From IDS-8 sp040902105 (GTDB lineage Bacteria; Pseudomonadota; Gammaproteobacteria; Steroidobacterales; Woeseiaceae), in the NCBI GenBank assembly GCA_040902105.1, contig JBBDXW010000052.1, positions 186,001 to 250,000 of the forward strand: DNA of 64,000 nucleotides, read 5' to 3'. Positions 33,058 through 42,152 of this stretch are shown here, one piece after another. The notes under the pieces were generated by a model. The model saw only the letters and a list, made by a program, of their open reading frames with translations. It was not told the DNA's origin and did not search any database. Positions within the stretch are counted from its first letter, which is position 1, and every line of letters starts with the position of its first letter. The position numbers were made by a program, and so were the translations under genes.

Positions 33058-34455
33058 ATGACTCCGAAGAGCCTCGAAGACGTACTTCAACAAAGCAGGA
33101 GCGCAGTCGACCTGCTGCGCAATTCCCGGATCGGCGCTTACGTGTATCCGGTCGTCCCCGCCGAATTCAGCAACTGGCGTGACGAACAGCGCGCGTGGCG
33201 CGAAACCTGCGTGCTTTTCGACCAGTCGCACCACATGGTGGACATTTACATCGAAGGCCCGGACGCGTTGCGGCTTGCGTCCGACACGGCCGTCAATACC
33301 TTCGGCAACTTTCCCGTCAATCGCGCCAAGCAGTACATCCCCTGCAGCCACGACGGCTATCTGATCGGCGACGGCATCCTGTTCCATCTCGAACCGAAGC
33401 GGCTCGTGTTCGTCGGCCGCGCGCCGTCGGCGAACTGGATAGAGTTCCAGGCGCAGACCGGCGGCTATGACGTTTCGATCCACAAGGACGATCGTTCGCC
33501 CGGCGACCCGAAAGGGCGTGCGGTGACGCGAAAGAACTACCGCTTTCAGATACAGGGCCCGAATGCCTGGCAGGTCATCGATAAGCTCAACGGCGGGCCG
33601 CCGCCTGACGTCAGGTTCTTCCACATGGACACGATAAAAATAGGCGGACGCGACGTCAGCGCACTGCGGCACGGCATGGCCGGTGCGCCGGGTCTGGAGA
33701 TCTGGGGTCCCTACGAGGAGCGAGAGGAAATTCGCGGCGCGATCATCGAGGCCGGCGCGGAGTACGGACTGCGCCAGGTCGGCGCGCGCGCGTACGCGAC
33801 CAACACCCTGGAATCAGGCTGGATACCGTCGCCGCTCCCCGCCGTCTACACGGGCGAAGAGATGAAGCCGTATCGCGAGTGGTTGCCCGCCACGGGATAC
33901 GAGGCCTCGGGATCGCTCGGCGGCAGTTTCGTTTCCGACAATATCGAGGATTACTACGTGACGCCTTATGACCTGGGCTACGGCCCGTTCGTCAGGTTCG
34001 ATCACGACTTCATCGGCCGGGAAGCATTGCAGTCGATGGCAGACCGGCCGCATCGCCGGAAAGTGACGTTCGCCTGGAACGCCGATGACGTTGCAAAAGT
34101 ATTCCGCTCGATGCTCGAGCCCGGCGTCGACCACTACAAGTACATCGACCTGCCGTTGTCGAACTACGCCTCGGCATCGTTCGACCGCATCGAGCACGGC
34201 GGGAAGGTCGTCGGTGCTTCCATGTTTGCCGGATACAGCTATAACGAGCGCGCGATGCTGTCGCTCGGTATCGTCGATCCGGACATTGAAGTCGGCACCG
34301 AAGTGACGCTCGTGTGGGGCGAGGAGAATGGCGGCACGCGGAAGACCACCGTCGAGCGGCACAGGCAAATTCCGATTCGTGCCGTCGTCAGCCCTGCTCC
34401 GTACTCCACGGTGGTTCGGGAGAGTTATGCTTCGGGGTGGCGGACTGGACAGTAG
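33058..34455 (+). CDS. ligM: Tetrahydrofolate-dependent aromatic O-demethylase, LigM/DesA type
   Basis: 465 residues, the length of LigM; start at the ATG preceded by AAGGTGGAAG. A member of the glycine-cleavage T-protein fold that transfers the methyl group of vanillate or 3-O-methylgallate to tetrahydrofolate, releasing protocatechuate or gallate. Very LigM-like blocks are RNSRIGAYVYPVVPAEFSNW, VLFDQSHHMVDIYI, LRHGMAGAPGLEIWGPYE, LESGWIPSPLPAVYTG, EASGSLGGSFVS and WGEENGGTRKTTVE. It feeds the ligAB pathway encoded on the opposite strand downstream. A syringate demethylase (DesA) role cannot be excluded, since the two are homologues. Confidence 0.9.
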   Translation: MTPKSLEDVLQQSRSAVDLLRNSRIGAYVYPVVPAEFSNWRDEQRAWRETCVLFDQSHHMVDIYIEGPDALRLASDTAVNTFGNFPVNRAKQYIPCSHDGYLIGDGILFHLEPKRLVFVGRAPSANWIEFQAQTGGYDVSIHKDDRSPGDPKGRAVTRKNYRFQIQGPNAWQVIDKLNGGPPPDVRFFHMDTIKIGGRDVSALRHGMAGAPGLEIWGPYEEREEIRGAIIEAGAEYGLRQVGARAYATNTLESGWIPSPLPAVYTGEEMKPYREWLPATGYEASGSLGGSFVSDNIEDYYVTPYDLGYGPFVRFDHDFIGREALQSMADRPHRRKVTFAWNADDVAKVFRSMLEPGVDHYKYIDLPLSNYASASFDRIEHGGKVVGASMFAGYSYNERAMLSLGIVDPDIEVGTEVTLVWGEENGGTRKTTVERHRQIPIRAVVSPAPYSTVVRESYASGWRTGQ

Positions 34456-34491
34456 GGGTCGCCCGTATGACGGGCTCCTACAAGGTTTTTT
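34452..34491. terminator. Rho-independent terminator between ligM and ligC
   Basis: GTAGGGGTCGCCCGT and ACGGGCTCCTAC (34452-34481) form a stem with a small internal mismatch and ATG loop, followed by GTTTTTT (34485-34491) in the ligM direction. It overlaps the last codons of the convergent ligC. It should stop ligM transcripts before they invade the lig operon. Confidence 0.7.
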
Positions 34492-35416
34492 CCAGGCGGT
34501 CGAGGACCTGGTAGCAGGGGAGGACTTTTGCGACCGATGCGTTCGGTTCGCGACCCTCGTGGATCGCCGCGATGAACTCGCGGTCCTGAAGCTCGATACC
34601 GTTCGTCGTCACGTCCACCCCTGAGACGTCGATCGCGTTCTCATACCCGTCCACGAGATCGTCATAGCGGGCGATGTAGGTGCCGTTGTCGCAGATGTAG
34701 CGGAAGAAGGTTCCGAGCGGCCCGTTATTGTTGAACGACAGCGACAACGTCAGGATCTTCCCGCTTTCGGTCCCGAGCTGGATCGACATGTCCATCGCGA
34801 TGCCGAGCTCGGGATGCATCGGTCCCTGGATGGCATTGGCCACGACGATGTCTTCCCCCGTCTGGTACTGGAACAGATCGACGGTGTGCGCGGCGTGATG
34901 CCACAGCAGGTGATCGGTCCAGGATCGGGGCTGGCCGAGCGCATTCGTGTTACTGCGCCTGAAGAAATAGGTCTGCACATCCATCTGCTGGATCGACAGC
35001 TCGCCTGTGGCGATCCTTTCGTGTATGTACTGATGCGACGGGTTGAAGCGCCGGGTGTGTCCGACCATGCACACGAGCCCTGTCTGCCGCTGTACGCGAT
35101 CGACTCCGGCGGCCTCCGCCAGCGAATCCGCAAGCGGAATCTCCACCTCGACGTGCTTGCCCGCATGCATGCATTGAATGGCCTGGCGCGCGTGCATCTG
35201 CGTCGGCGTGCAAAGGATGACGGCATCGGCACCTTCCAGGGCCAGGGCTTCCTCCAGGTCGGTGAACACGTTGGGGATACCGTACTTCGCCGCTACCTCC
35301 CGGGCGCGTGACTCCTCCCGCCCGACCAACGCGATCACTTCGGTTCCGTCGATGTTCTTCAGTCCGTCGAGGTGCTTGATTCCGAATGCACCGGGCCCGG
35401 CAATAATCAACTTCAT
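34478..35416 (-). CDS. ligC: 4-carboxy-2-hydroxymuconate-6-semialdehyde dehydrogenase
   Basis: 312 residues, same length class as LigC. N-terminal Rossmann motif GPGAFGIKHLDGL, then the Gfo/Idh/MocA-like catalytic region with VILCTPTQMHARQAIQCM, KHVEVEIPLADSL and the LLWHHAAHTVDLFQYQTG segment typical of LigC. It oxidises the LigAB product, in its cyclic hemiacetal form, to 2-pyrone-4,6-dicarboxylate with NADP. It is the last gene of the lig operon, 19 bases after ligB. Confidence 0.9.
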   Translation of the reverse strand: MKLIIAGPGAFGIKHLDGLKNIDGTEVIALVGREESRAREVAAKYGIPNVFTDLEEALALEGADAVILCTPTQMHARQAIQCMHAGKHVEVEIPLADSLAEAAGVDRVQRQTGLVCMVGHTRRFNPSHQYIHERIATGELSIQQMDVQTYFFRRSNTNALGQPRSWTDHLLWHHAAHTVDLFQYQTGEDIVVANAIQGPMHPELGIAMDMSIQLGTESGKILTLSLSFNNNGPLGTFFRYICDNGTYIARYDDLVDGYENAIDVSGVDVTTNGIELQDREFIAAIHEGREPNASVAKVLPCYQVLDRLEKTL

Positions 35417-35435
35417 GTGTGACCCCCGGTCGGGT

Positions 35436-36272
35436 TCAGTTTTCGTAAATGACGTGCCCCACGGCCGTGTTCGACGCGGGGACGTGGTAGAAGCGGTACA
35501 GTTCCTTTGCGTCGGAGCGGAGCGCGCCGCGCATGATGAGCCACATCACCAGCTCGATCGCCTCCGAGCCTGCGTCACGGAGGTATTCGAGGTGCGGCAT
35601 CTTCGAAAGACCTTCAGGGTCGTTCAGCAGGCGATCCAGGAATGCGGCGTCGAACTCCCTGTTGATGAGACCGGCGCGCGGCCCCTGAAGCTGGTGGCTC
35701 ATTCCGCCGGTGCCCCAAACCTGTACATCGAGGTCTTCGTCGAACGACTCGACCGCCTTGCGGATCGCTTTACCGAGATGAAAGCAGCGCGATCCCGAAG
35801 GCGGCGGGTACACAACGACGTTGACGGCGAACGGGATCACGCGGCAAGGCCACTCCTCGGGCTGGCCGAACATCAGCGACAGCGGCACAGTCAGGCCGTG
35901 GTCGACGGCCATCTCGTTGACGATGGTAAGGTCGAAGTCGTCCTGGATGACGGACTGGGCAACATGGGCAGCCAGTTCGGGATGGCCTTTCACCGTGGGC
36001 ACCGGCCTCGGTCCCCAGCCTTCGTCCGCCGGAGGAAATTCGCCGGCGCAGCCGATGGCGAAGGTCGGGATTATGCGCAGGTCCAGCGCCGTTGCATGAT
36101 CGTTGTACGCGAGGAAGACGACGTCCGGTTGCGCCTTGCGGATCCATTCCTTCGAAAAATCATAGCCTGCGAACAGCGGCTTCCAGTAGTCGTCGCCGGC
36201 CTTGCCGCGATCGATCGCCGCACCGATCGCCGGAACGTGCGACGTGCAGACACCCGCGGTAATTCTTGCCAT
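35436..36272 (-). CDS. ligB: Protocatechuate 4,5-dioxygenase beta (catalytic) subunit
   Basis: 278 residues. Extradiol class III dioxygenase with the iron ligands H12 (CTSHVPAIG), H59 (AYNDHATALD) and E240 (EAIELVMW), and the catalytic base H193 (GTGGMSHQLQG), matching the known LigB residues with a two-residue offset. With LigA it opens protocatechuate between C4 and C5 to 4-carboxy-2-hydroxymuconate-6-semialdehyde. The gene begins 10 bases after ligA. Confidence 0.95.
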   Translation of the reverse strand: MARITAGVCTSHVPAIGAAIDRGKAGDDYWKPLFAGYDFSKEWIRKAQPDVVFLAYNDHATALDLRIIPTFAIGCAGEFPPADEGWGPRPVPTVKGHPELAAHVAQSVIQDDFDLTIVNEMAVDHGLTVPLSLMFGQPEEWPCRVIPFAVNVVVYPPPSGSRCFHLGKAIRKAVESFDEDLDVQVWGTGGMSHQLQGPRAGLINREFDAAFLDRLLNDPEGLSKMPHLEYLRDAGSEAIELVMWLIMRGALRSDAKELYRFYHVPASNTAVGHVIYEN

Positions 36273-36282
36273 GTCAGCCCGT

Positions 36283-36660
36283 CTACTCCTTGCCGCCGTC
36301 CGCCGGCTTGCGCCCGCCGGCCAGCATCATGTTCCGATAATCTTCGCGGGACATCCCGGTCATCGAAGCGGCGGCCTGTTCGAAGGACTGCCCGTCGGTG
36401 GCGAATATCTTTGAGAGAAAATAGATGTTGCCGCCCGCGGCAATCATGCGGTTGTAGTCGCGCGCAAGCACGCTCTGCTTCTGCTCCTCGTTCATCGGCC
36501 ATTCGTCCAGGTACGCGCGCTCATCCGCCCTGAACCGGTCGCGGTTCGCTTTTTTCATCAGCGACATGCAGAACTGGTTCAGGTGGTACCCCCGTCGCGC
36601 CATGTCAGCATCGAAGATCGTGGTGCCCGGTATATTGGCATAGGGCTTCTCGGTCGCCAT
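36283..36660 (-). CDS. ligA: Protocatechuate 4,5-dioxygenase alpha subunit
   Basis: 125 residues, all-helical small subunit that caps the active site of LigB. Typical text is IPGTTIFDADMARRGYHLNQ, FCMSLMKKANRDRF, ADERAYLDEWPMNEEQK and VLARDYNRMIAAGGNIYFLS. It overlaps the ligI stop by one base (TGATG) and precedes ligB, the standard AB order. Confidence 0.95.
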   Translation of the reverse strand: MATEKPYANIPGTTIFDADMARRGYHLNQFCMSLMKKANRDRFRADERAYLDEWPMNEEQKQSVLARDYNRMIAAGGNIYFLSKIFATDGQSFEQAAASMTGMSREDYRNMMLAGGRKPADGGKE

Positions 36661-37556
36661 CAGGAAGCCTCCTCCGGCCAGTACAGCCGCATCGGATTGT
36701 CGACCAGCAGCTTCTGCTGCAGCGCCGCCGTCGGCGCAATCTTCGGGATGAAGTCGACCAGCAGGCCGTCGTCCGGCATGTGCGATTTCATGTTCGGATG
36801 CGGCCAGTCGGTGCCCCAGAGAACGCGGTCCGGAAACTCCTCGACGACGCGCCGCGCGAACGGCACAACATCATCGTAGCCTGGCGGTCCGGATCGAGAC
36901 AGCCGTTCCGGACAGCTTACTTTGCACCAGACGTTGCTGTTCTCCCGCATGAACCCCAGGAACTGGGCAAACCCGGGCCCGTCGGGGTCCTTCGTGACGT
37001 CGGGCCTGCCCATGTGATCGACAACAACGGTCACCGCGAGTCTCGAGAACAGGTCGATGCGTTCCGCCAGGTCGCTCGCCTCGAAATAGATCACCACGTG
37101 CCAGCCGAGCGCCGAAACGCGCTTCGCAAGAGTTTCGTATTCATGTTCGGGACGCGGATCCACGAGGCGCTTTACGAAATTGAAACGCACGCCGAGCACG
37201 CCGCCACGATGCAGTGCGTCCAGCTCATCGTCGGTGACGTCCAGGCCGACGCTTGCGATGCCTTTCGCCCGGCCGGCCGAATCGGCAATTGCGTCGCACA
37301 GCGCGCGATTGTCGTACCCGTGGCAGGTGGCCTGGACGATCACGTTGCGCTCGAGACGTAAGAAATCGCGCAGGTGCCACAGCTTCTCCTTCGGCGCGTC
37401 GCACGGCGTGTACTTGCGTTCCGCTGCATAGGGAAAGGTCTCACCCGGACCGAACACGTGGCAATGCGCATCGACGGCTCCCGGCGGCGGCAGGAACACC
37501 GGCTTCGACGGGGAAGCATGAAACGGCAGCCAGTCGGGATCCATATCGAAAGCCAT
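36660..37556 (-). CDS. ligI: 2-pyrone-4,6-dicarboxylate lactonase
   Basis: 298 residues of the amidohydrolase superfamily. DAHCHVFGPG is the N-terminal metal-type HxH motif, and later FEASDL, VVDHMGR and LWGTDWPHPN are the barrel-end residues of LigI. It hydrolyses the pyrone made by LigC to 4-oxalomesaconate/4-carboxy-2-hydroxymuconate without a divalent metal in characterised enzymes. The ATG at 37554-37556 overlaps the ligJ stop by one base; a GTG one codon earlier is possible. Confidence 0.93.
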   Translation of the reverse strand: MAFDMDPDWLPFHASPSKPVFLPPPGAVDAHCHVFGPGETFPYAAERKYTPCDAPKEKLWHLRDFLRLERNVIVQATCHGYDNRALCDAIADSAGRAKGIASVGLDVTDDELDALHRGGVLGVRFNFVKRLVDPRPEHEYETLAKRVSALGWHVVIYFEASDLAERIDLFSRLAVTVVVDHMGRPDVTKDPDGPGFAQFLGFMRENSNVWCKVSCPERLSRSGPPGYDDVVPFARRVVEEFPDRVLWGTDWPHPNMKSHMPDDGLLVDFIPKIAPTAALQQKLLVDNPMRLYWPEEAS

Positions 37557-38581
37557 CACCGGCCCTGCGCTCTCAGCGCCGCGTCGAGTCGCGGATAGAC
37601 CCGCCTGATATTTGCAGAGAACACCTTCTCGCGATCCTCGTCGGAAAGTTCGAGATTGTCGATGTAGCGCTTCGTGTCGTCAAAATACTGGCTGGTTTCC
37701 GGATCGATTCCGCGCACCGCGCCGAGCATTTCCGAGCCGAAGAGAATGTTGTCGATGTCGATGACCTCGAACAGGAGATCGATGCCGGGCTGGTGGTAGA
37801 CACAGGTGTCGAAGAACACGTTGTTCATGACGTGCTCGGCCAGGGGCGGCTGCCCGAGCATGTCCGCGAGCCCGCGATAGCGGCCCCAATGATAGGGCAC
37901 CGCGCCGCCGCCGTGCGGAATCACGAACTTCAGTGTGGGAAAATCGCGAAACAGATTGCCCTGGATGAACTGCATGAATGCGGTCGTATCGGCGTTTATG
38001 TAGTGTGCGCCGGTCGCGTGGAAGTTCGGGTTGCACGTGCTCGACACATGGATCATGGCCGCGACGTCCAGGTCCACCAGCTTCTCGAAGAAAGGGTACC
38101 AGGCACGATCGGTCAGCGGAGGCGAAGTCCAGTATCCGCCGGACGGATCCGGGTTCAGGTTGCAGCCGACGAAGCCGAGATCGCTGACGCAGCGTTCCAG
38201 CTCGTCGATGGACTCCGCAATGCCGATGCCGGGCGATTGCGGCAGCTGGCAGACGCCGACGAAGTTGCGGGGATAGAGATCGACGACCCGCTTGATGAGG
38301 TCGTTGCACGCACGTGACCAGTCCTTCGAGACGTTGCTGTCACCCAGATGATGCGCCATGGCCGATGCACGCGGCGAGAACAGCGTCAAATCGGCGCCAC
38401 GTTCCGTTTGCAGCCTGAGCTGGTTGCTTTCGATGCTCTCGCGAATCTGGTCGTTGCTGATGTTTGCCATCGCCGGCACGGGAACGTCAGGATTCGCAAA
38501 ACTCTCGAGCTGCGCCTTGCGGAACTCCTGGTGAGGCTGAGGCGCCGTCGTGTAGTGTCCGTGGCAGTCGATGATCAGCAT
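37556..38581 (-). CDS. ligJ: 4-oxalomesaconate hydratase
   Basis: 341 residues, amidohydrolase fold with IIDCHGHYTTAP at the N-terminus, FKVIPHGGGAVPYHWGRYRG-like text (KFVIPHGGGAVPYH) and LFGSEMLGAVRGIDPETSQ near the C-terminus, as in LigJ. It adds water to 4-oxalomesaconate to give 4-carboxy-4-hydroxy-2-oxoadipate. The start overlaps the upstream shortened dehydrogenase ORF by seven bases. Confidence 0.93.
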   Translation of the reverse strand: MLIIDCHGHYTTAPQPHQEFRKAQLESFANPDVPVPAMANISNDQIRESIESNQLRLQTERGADLTLFSPRASAMAHHLGDSNVSKDWSRACNDLIKRVVDLYPRNFVGVCQLPQSPGIGIAESIDELERCVSDLGFVGCNLNPDPSGGYWTSPPLTDRAWYPFFEKLVDLDVAAMIHVSSTCNPNFHATGAHYINADTTAFMQFIQGNLFRDFPTLKFVIPHGGGAVPYHWGRYRGLADMLGQPPLAEHVMNNVFFDTCVYHQPGIDLLFEVIDIDNILFGSEMLGAVRGIDPETSQYFDDTKRYIDNLELSDEDREKVFSANIRRVYPRLDAALRAQGR

Positions 38582-38937
38582 CGCATTTCGCTCCGGATCG
38601 AGTCCAGCACGCTATCCAGATCCTCGCAATCCAATGCGGCTTTGAATTGCGAGGCCCACTCCTGCCGCCTTGCAGAAGCGCGGCTCATCCACGGCTCGAG
38701 CCCGGCTTCCTCGACCGTCTCAGCAACTTCGCGCATTTCCTCATTGCGTCTCTCTCCATGCCGGACGCTGCGCAGGATCATGTAGCGGGCAAGGGCCGCC
38801 CGGTCGCCGGAGCCTTCGGTGCGGAACTGAACGTCCCAGGCGCATAACGAAACGTCAGGCAACGCGGACAGGTCGTCCGCCAGGCGCTGACCGACTTCGC
38901 CGAAGCCCAGCAGCCCAATTGTCTTCAGGGTCTTCAC
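38575..38937 (-). pseudogene. Internally deleted NAD(P)-binding dehydrogenase (DUF1932 type) inside the lig operon
   Basis: A 120-codon frame from a GTG that overlaps the ligU stop as GTGA and ends seven bases into ligJ. Residues 5-33 form an intact Rossmann start (IGLLGFGEVGQRLADDLSAL). From about residue 55, RSVRHGERRNEEMREVAETV and EAGLEPWMSRASARRQEW match the C-terminal DUF1932 domain of 6-phosphogluconate-dehydrogenase-like proteins of about 290-300 residues. The middle, with the catalytic part, is missing and the frame is preserved, so this looks like an in-frame deletion kept in an operon where translation is coupled on both sides. Enzyme activity is unlikely. Confidence 0.65.
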
Positions 38938-40043
38938 CGCCTTCCGCTCCAGATCGACCACGGCACGAAAATCTCGCCCTGCATCAGCTTGCGGGCGGTG
39001 CGCAACAGGCCGGAGCGAAGGATCTGAACACCCGCGCCACCGACCAAGCCGTTGACCTGCACGTCCATCGCCACCGTGAGAAAGCCGGTCGGATGCTCGA
39101 CGTTCAGCAAGTGACTGCCGCTGGTCGCGGTAATGCCAGCCACTCTCTGTGCGACGGAGCCGGGAATCAGGCACGCGGCCGCAACGCTCGCGGCGCCCAG
39201 CACGCCGATCGAATCGTGCACGTGGTGCGGTATGAAGGTTCTCGTCGCAATGGCGCCCCCGTTCGCGGCTTCCGCGACCAGGCACATCTTGGGGACGGTC
39301 TTGCCGGCGACGTCGCCCAGGTTCATCCGTCGTCCGAGCGCCAGGCGAATGGACTCGACCTTTCGTGTCAGCGCCTCGTCCGCCTCCAGTTGCTGCGGCG
39401 TTTCCGTTCCTGATTTGCCGAGATCGGCTGCGCGCATGATCACCACCGGCATGCCGTTATCGATGCAGGTCACCTCGATGCCCTGCTCCATGTCCGTCGC
39501 CGCGCCTGTCGGCAGCAGCGCGCCGCAGTTCGCGCCTGCTATGCCCTCGAAGTCCAGCATCACCGGCGCGGCCGTGCCGGGCACGCCGTCGATGCGCGCA
39601 CTGCCTTCGTACGCTACTTCGCCGTCCGGCGTACACACATGCGCAACCGCGACGCTTCCGGAATTGACCATGTGGATTCGCACCTCGGTTTCGCCGCGGC
39701 TCGCGGCGACCAGGCCTTGCTCGATCGCAAACGGCCCGACACCTGCAAGTATGTTTCCGCAGTTCTGGCTGTCACGCACTTCCGCGGCGTCGACCACGAC
39801 CTGCAGGAACAGGTAGTCGACCTCGGCGTCGCCGCGAGTCGAAGGTCCGATGACCGCAACCTTGCTCGTCAGGGGATGCGCGCCCCCCATGCCGTCGATC
39901 TGCCGGGGATCGGGCGATCCGAGCGCGGCAAGCAACACCCGGTCGCGTATCGCCGCGTCGTCCGGCAGATGCTTGCGGTGGAAGAACAAGCCTTTCGATG
40001 TGCCGCCGCGCATCGCCACGCATGGAATGGCTGTCTGGGTCAT
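38934..40043 (-). CDS. ligU: 4-oxalomesaconate tautomerase (PrpF family)
   Basis: 369 residues. PrpF-type isomerase with CVAMRGGTSKGLFFHRKHLP at the N-terminus, DGMGGAHPLTSKVAVI, DSQNCGNILAGVGPFAIEQG and PHHVHDSIGVLGA. It interconverts the enol and keto tautomers of the LigI product so that LigJ can hydrate it. The ATG directly follows the ligK stop (TGA ATG), and its stop overlaps the GTG of the shortened dehydrogenase. Confidence 0.92.
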   Translation of the reverse strand: MTQTAIPCVAMRGGTSKGLFFHRKHLPDDAAIRDRVLLAALGSPDPRQIDGMGGAHPLTSKVAVIGPSTRGDAEVDYLFLQVVVDAAEVRDSQNCGNILAGVGPFAIEQGLVAASRGETEVRIHMVNSGSVAVAHVCTPDGEVAYEGSARIDGVPGTAAPVMLDFEGIAGANCGALLPTGAATDMEQGIEVTCIDNGMPVVIMRAADLGKSGTETPQQLEADEALTRKVESIRLALGRRMNLGDVAGKTVPKMCLVAEAANGGAIATRTFIPHHVHDSIGVLGAASVAAACLIPGSVAQRVAGITATSGSHLLNVEHPTGFLTVAMDVQVNGLVGGAGVQILRSGLLRTARKLMQGEIFVPWSIWSGRR

Positions 40044-40733
40044 TCAATCGCTGTCGGTCGCGCGGACGTAGTTCAGCCCCTTTTCCGCGAGCCGCTCCCG
40101 CAAATTGTAGATATCGAGGCCCAGTTCCCCGTTCGCAAATCGCCTTCGCTTTTCTTCTTCGATGGTTTCCCGTTCGCGTGCTTTCCGCAGAACCTGCGCG
40201 CATTCCTGGCGCCGCACCACTACGACTCCGTCGTCATCGCCAACGATGAGGTCACCGGGGCAGACGCGCGCGCCGGCACAAACGATGGGGACGTTGACGT
40301 TTCCGAGCGTTTCTTTCACGGTGCCTTGAGCGAAGATTGCCCTCGACCAGACCGGAAACCCGGCTTCCGTCAGCTTTGCGACGTCACGCACTCCGCCTTC
40401 GATGACGAGGCCACGCACGCCGCGCGCCATGAGCGACGTGGCCAGAAGCTCGCCGAAGTATCCGTCTTCGCAAGGACTGGTCGGCACCACCACGAGCATG
40501 TCGCCGGCCTGGCATTGCTCAACGGCAACGTGGATCATCAGGTTGTCGCCGGGGGCGACCTCGCAGGTGACGGCGGTTCCCGCCGCATGGGCGGGACGGT
40601 AAATCGGGCGCATGCAGGATGCCATGAGCCCTTTCCTCCCCTGCGCCTCATGCAGGGTGGCTACGCCGATACCCGCGAATCCCTCGGCGAGAGACGCCGG
40701 GACGCGCGCGAAGTCGGTCACGACAACCGGCAT
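40044..40733 (-). CDS. ligK: 4-carboxy-4-hydroxy-2-oxoadipate aldolase (RraA-like)
   Basis: 229 residues from ATG at 40731-40733, the usual length; an earlier ATG at 40,760 would add nine residues. RraA/class II aldolase fold: GVATLHEAQGRKGLMAS, AVTCEVAPGDNLMIHVAVE, GYFGELLATSLMARGVRGLV with IEGGVRDV and the metal-site D in GDLIVGDDDGVVV. It cleaves the hydrated intermediate to pyruvate and oxaloacetate. First gene of the lig operon, divergent from pobA. Confidence 0.92.
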   Translation of the reverse strand: MPVVVTDFARVPASLAEGFAGIGVATLHEAQGRKGLMASCMRPIYRPAHAAGTAVTCEVAPGDNLMIHVAVEQCQAGDMLVVVPTSPCEDGYFGELLATSLMARGVRGLVIEGGVRDVAKLTEAGFPVWSRAIFAQGTVKETLGNVNVPIVCAGARVCPGDLIVGDDDGVVVVRRQECAQVLRKARERETIEEEKRRRFANGELGLDIYNLRERLAEKGLNYVRATDSD

Positions 40734-40904
40734 TTTCGAAGACTCCTCTGCAAAGCCCAAGCGACAGTTATACAGCGATTTGCCGTGCGGCAGCCAAGGA
40801 CCGGCTGTAAGAATTTTCCCCCGTTCATGAATTTTTGCAGTTGCAGGCCTTCAGGGGTGAGCATGCGGATTAAGCTGTCAACTCGCGGTTCTTGCGGGAA
40901 AGCC

Positions 40905-42113
40905 ATGGCCGTCGCTCGTCGCACTCAGGTCGGGATTATCGGGGCCGGACCATCCGGGCAGCTGCTTGCGCGGCTGCTGTTTCGCCACGGCATCGACGTG
41001 GTCGTCCTCGAGAGACGGTCCCGAGAGTACGTCGAGGGGCGCGTGCGAGCGGGTGTGCTGGAGCAGGGGACGGCAGCAGTTCTGAGAATGGCCGGCGCCG
41101 CGGACCGGTTGGACAAGTGCGGCCACGAGCATTGGGGTATTCAGATCGCGTTCGACGATCGCATGGCTCGTGTAGATCTCAGGAAGTACGCAGGGAAGCC
41201 GGTGATCGTGTATGGGCAGACCGAGGTGACGAAGGATCTCAACAGCCTTAACGAGGCTGACGGCATCGACGTGCACTTCGAGGTCGAGGTGCGGGGCGTG
41301 TCCGACCTCGATCGCAATGCAGCTCGGATTCACTACTTGCGCGACGGCCGCTCGGCAGAGCTGGTTTGCGACTACGTCGCAGGATGCGACGGCCACCACG
41401 GCGTCAGCCGCTCTGCGATCCCGCACGGATTCGCCCGGGAATACGAGAAGACCTACCCGTTCGGCTGGCTGGGTGTGCTGTCCGAAACGCGTCCGGCGGC
41501 GCCGGAACTCATCTATTGCAACAGTCCGCTGGGTTTCGCATTGTGTTCGCAGCGCTCCGCGACGATCAGCCGAAATTACGTCCAGGTTCCTGCCGGCCAC
41601 GATCCGCCCGCCTGGAGCGACCATGCGTTCTGGGAGGAGCTGCGCAGAAGGCTTCCGGACGCGGTCGCAGAGACCCTGGAAACGGGCCCGAGCATCGAGA
41701 AATCCATCGCGCCGCTACGCAGCTACATCATCGAACCGTTGCGTTGCAGCAGGCTGTTTCTCGTCGGCGACGCTGCACACATCGTGCCGCCGACGGGAGC
41801 GAAAGGACTCAATCTCGCCGTCTCCGACGCTGCAATGCTCGCATCCGCGTTACAAGCCTGGTATGCCGAACATGACGAATCGGGAATCGAGCGCTATTCC
41901 GCAACCGCCCTGGAACGCATATGGAACGCCGAGCGATTCTCCTGGTGGTTTACCATGGCGACGCACCGGCTTTCCGACAACCCTTTCGACCGGCGCATGC
42001 AGGTTGCGGATCTCGACTACTTCACCGGCACCGATGCCGGCCGGGCATCGATCGCGGAAAACTACGTCGGATTGCCGATCTGCGATCCCGTCACCGGTTC
42101 CCGGCTGGCCTGA
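40905..42113 (+). CDS. pobA: 4-hydroxybenzoate 3-monooxygenase
   Basis: 402 residues from ATG at 40905 (an ATG at 40,863 is also in frame). FAD-binding GIIGAGPSGQLLARLL near residue 10, the RVRAGVLEQGT segment, the internal YVAGCDGHHGVSR motif and LFLVGDAAHIVPPTGAKGLN with the second FAD contact. The substrate-binding Ser, Arg and Tyr region IYCNSPLGFALCSQRS fits PobA. It makes protocatechuate from 4-hydroxybenzoate using NADPH and oxygen. Divergent from ligK, so both share about 170 bases of promoter DNA in which I could not define sites. Confidence 0.92.
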   Translation: MAVARRTQVGIIGAGPSGQLLARLLFRHGIDVVVLERRSREYVEGRVRAGVLEQGTAAVLRMAGAADRLDKCGHEHWGIQIAFDDRMARVDLRKYAGKPVIVYGQTEVTKDLNSLNEADGIDVHFEVEVRGVSDLDRNAARIHYLRDGRSAELVCDYVAGCDGHHGVSRSAIPHGFAREYEKTYPFGWLGVLSETRPAAPELIYCNSPLGFALCSQRSATISRNYVQVPAGHDPPAWSDHAFWEELRRRLPDAVAETLETGPSIEKSIAPLRSYIIEPLRCSRLFLVGDAAHIVPPTGAKGLNLAVSDAAMLASALQAWYAEHDESGIERYSATALERIWNAERFSWWFTMATHRLSDNPFDRRMQVADLDYFTGTDAGRASIAENYVGLPICDPVTGSRLA

Positions 42114-42152
42114 TCTTCCGGTGCAGGCGCCACCAGAACCGCGGATTTCCGC

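Noticed and set aside
39639..40904. N-terminal extension of PobA by about 420 residues
   Set aside because: The extension is the antisense of ligU and ligK. PobA homologues begin at the FAD motif near 40,905.
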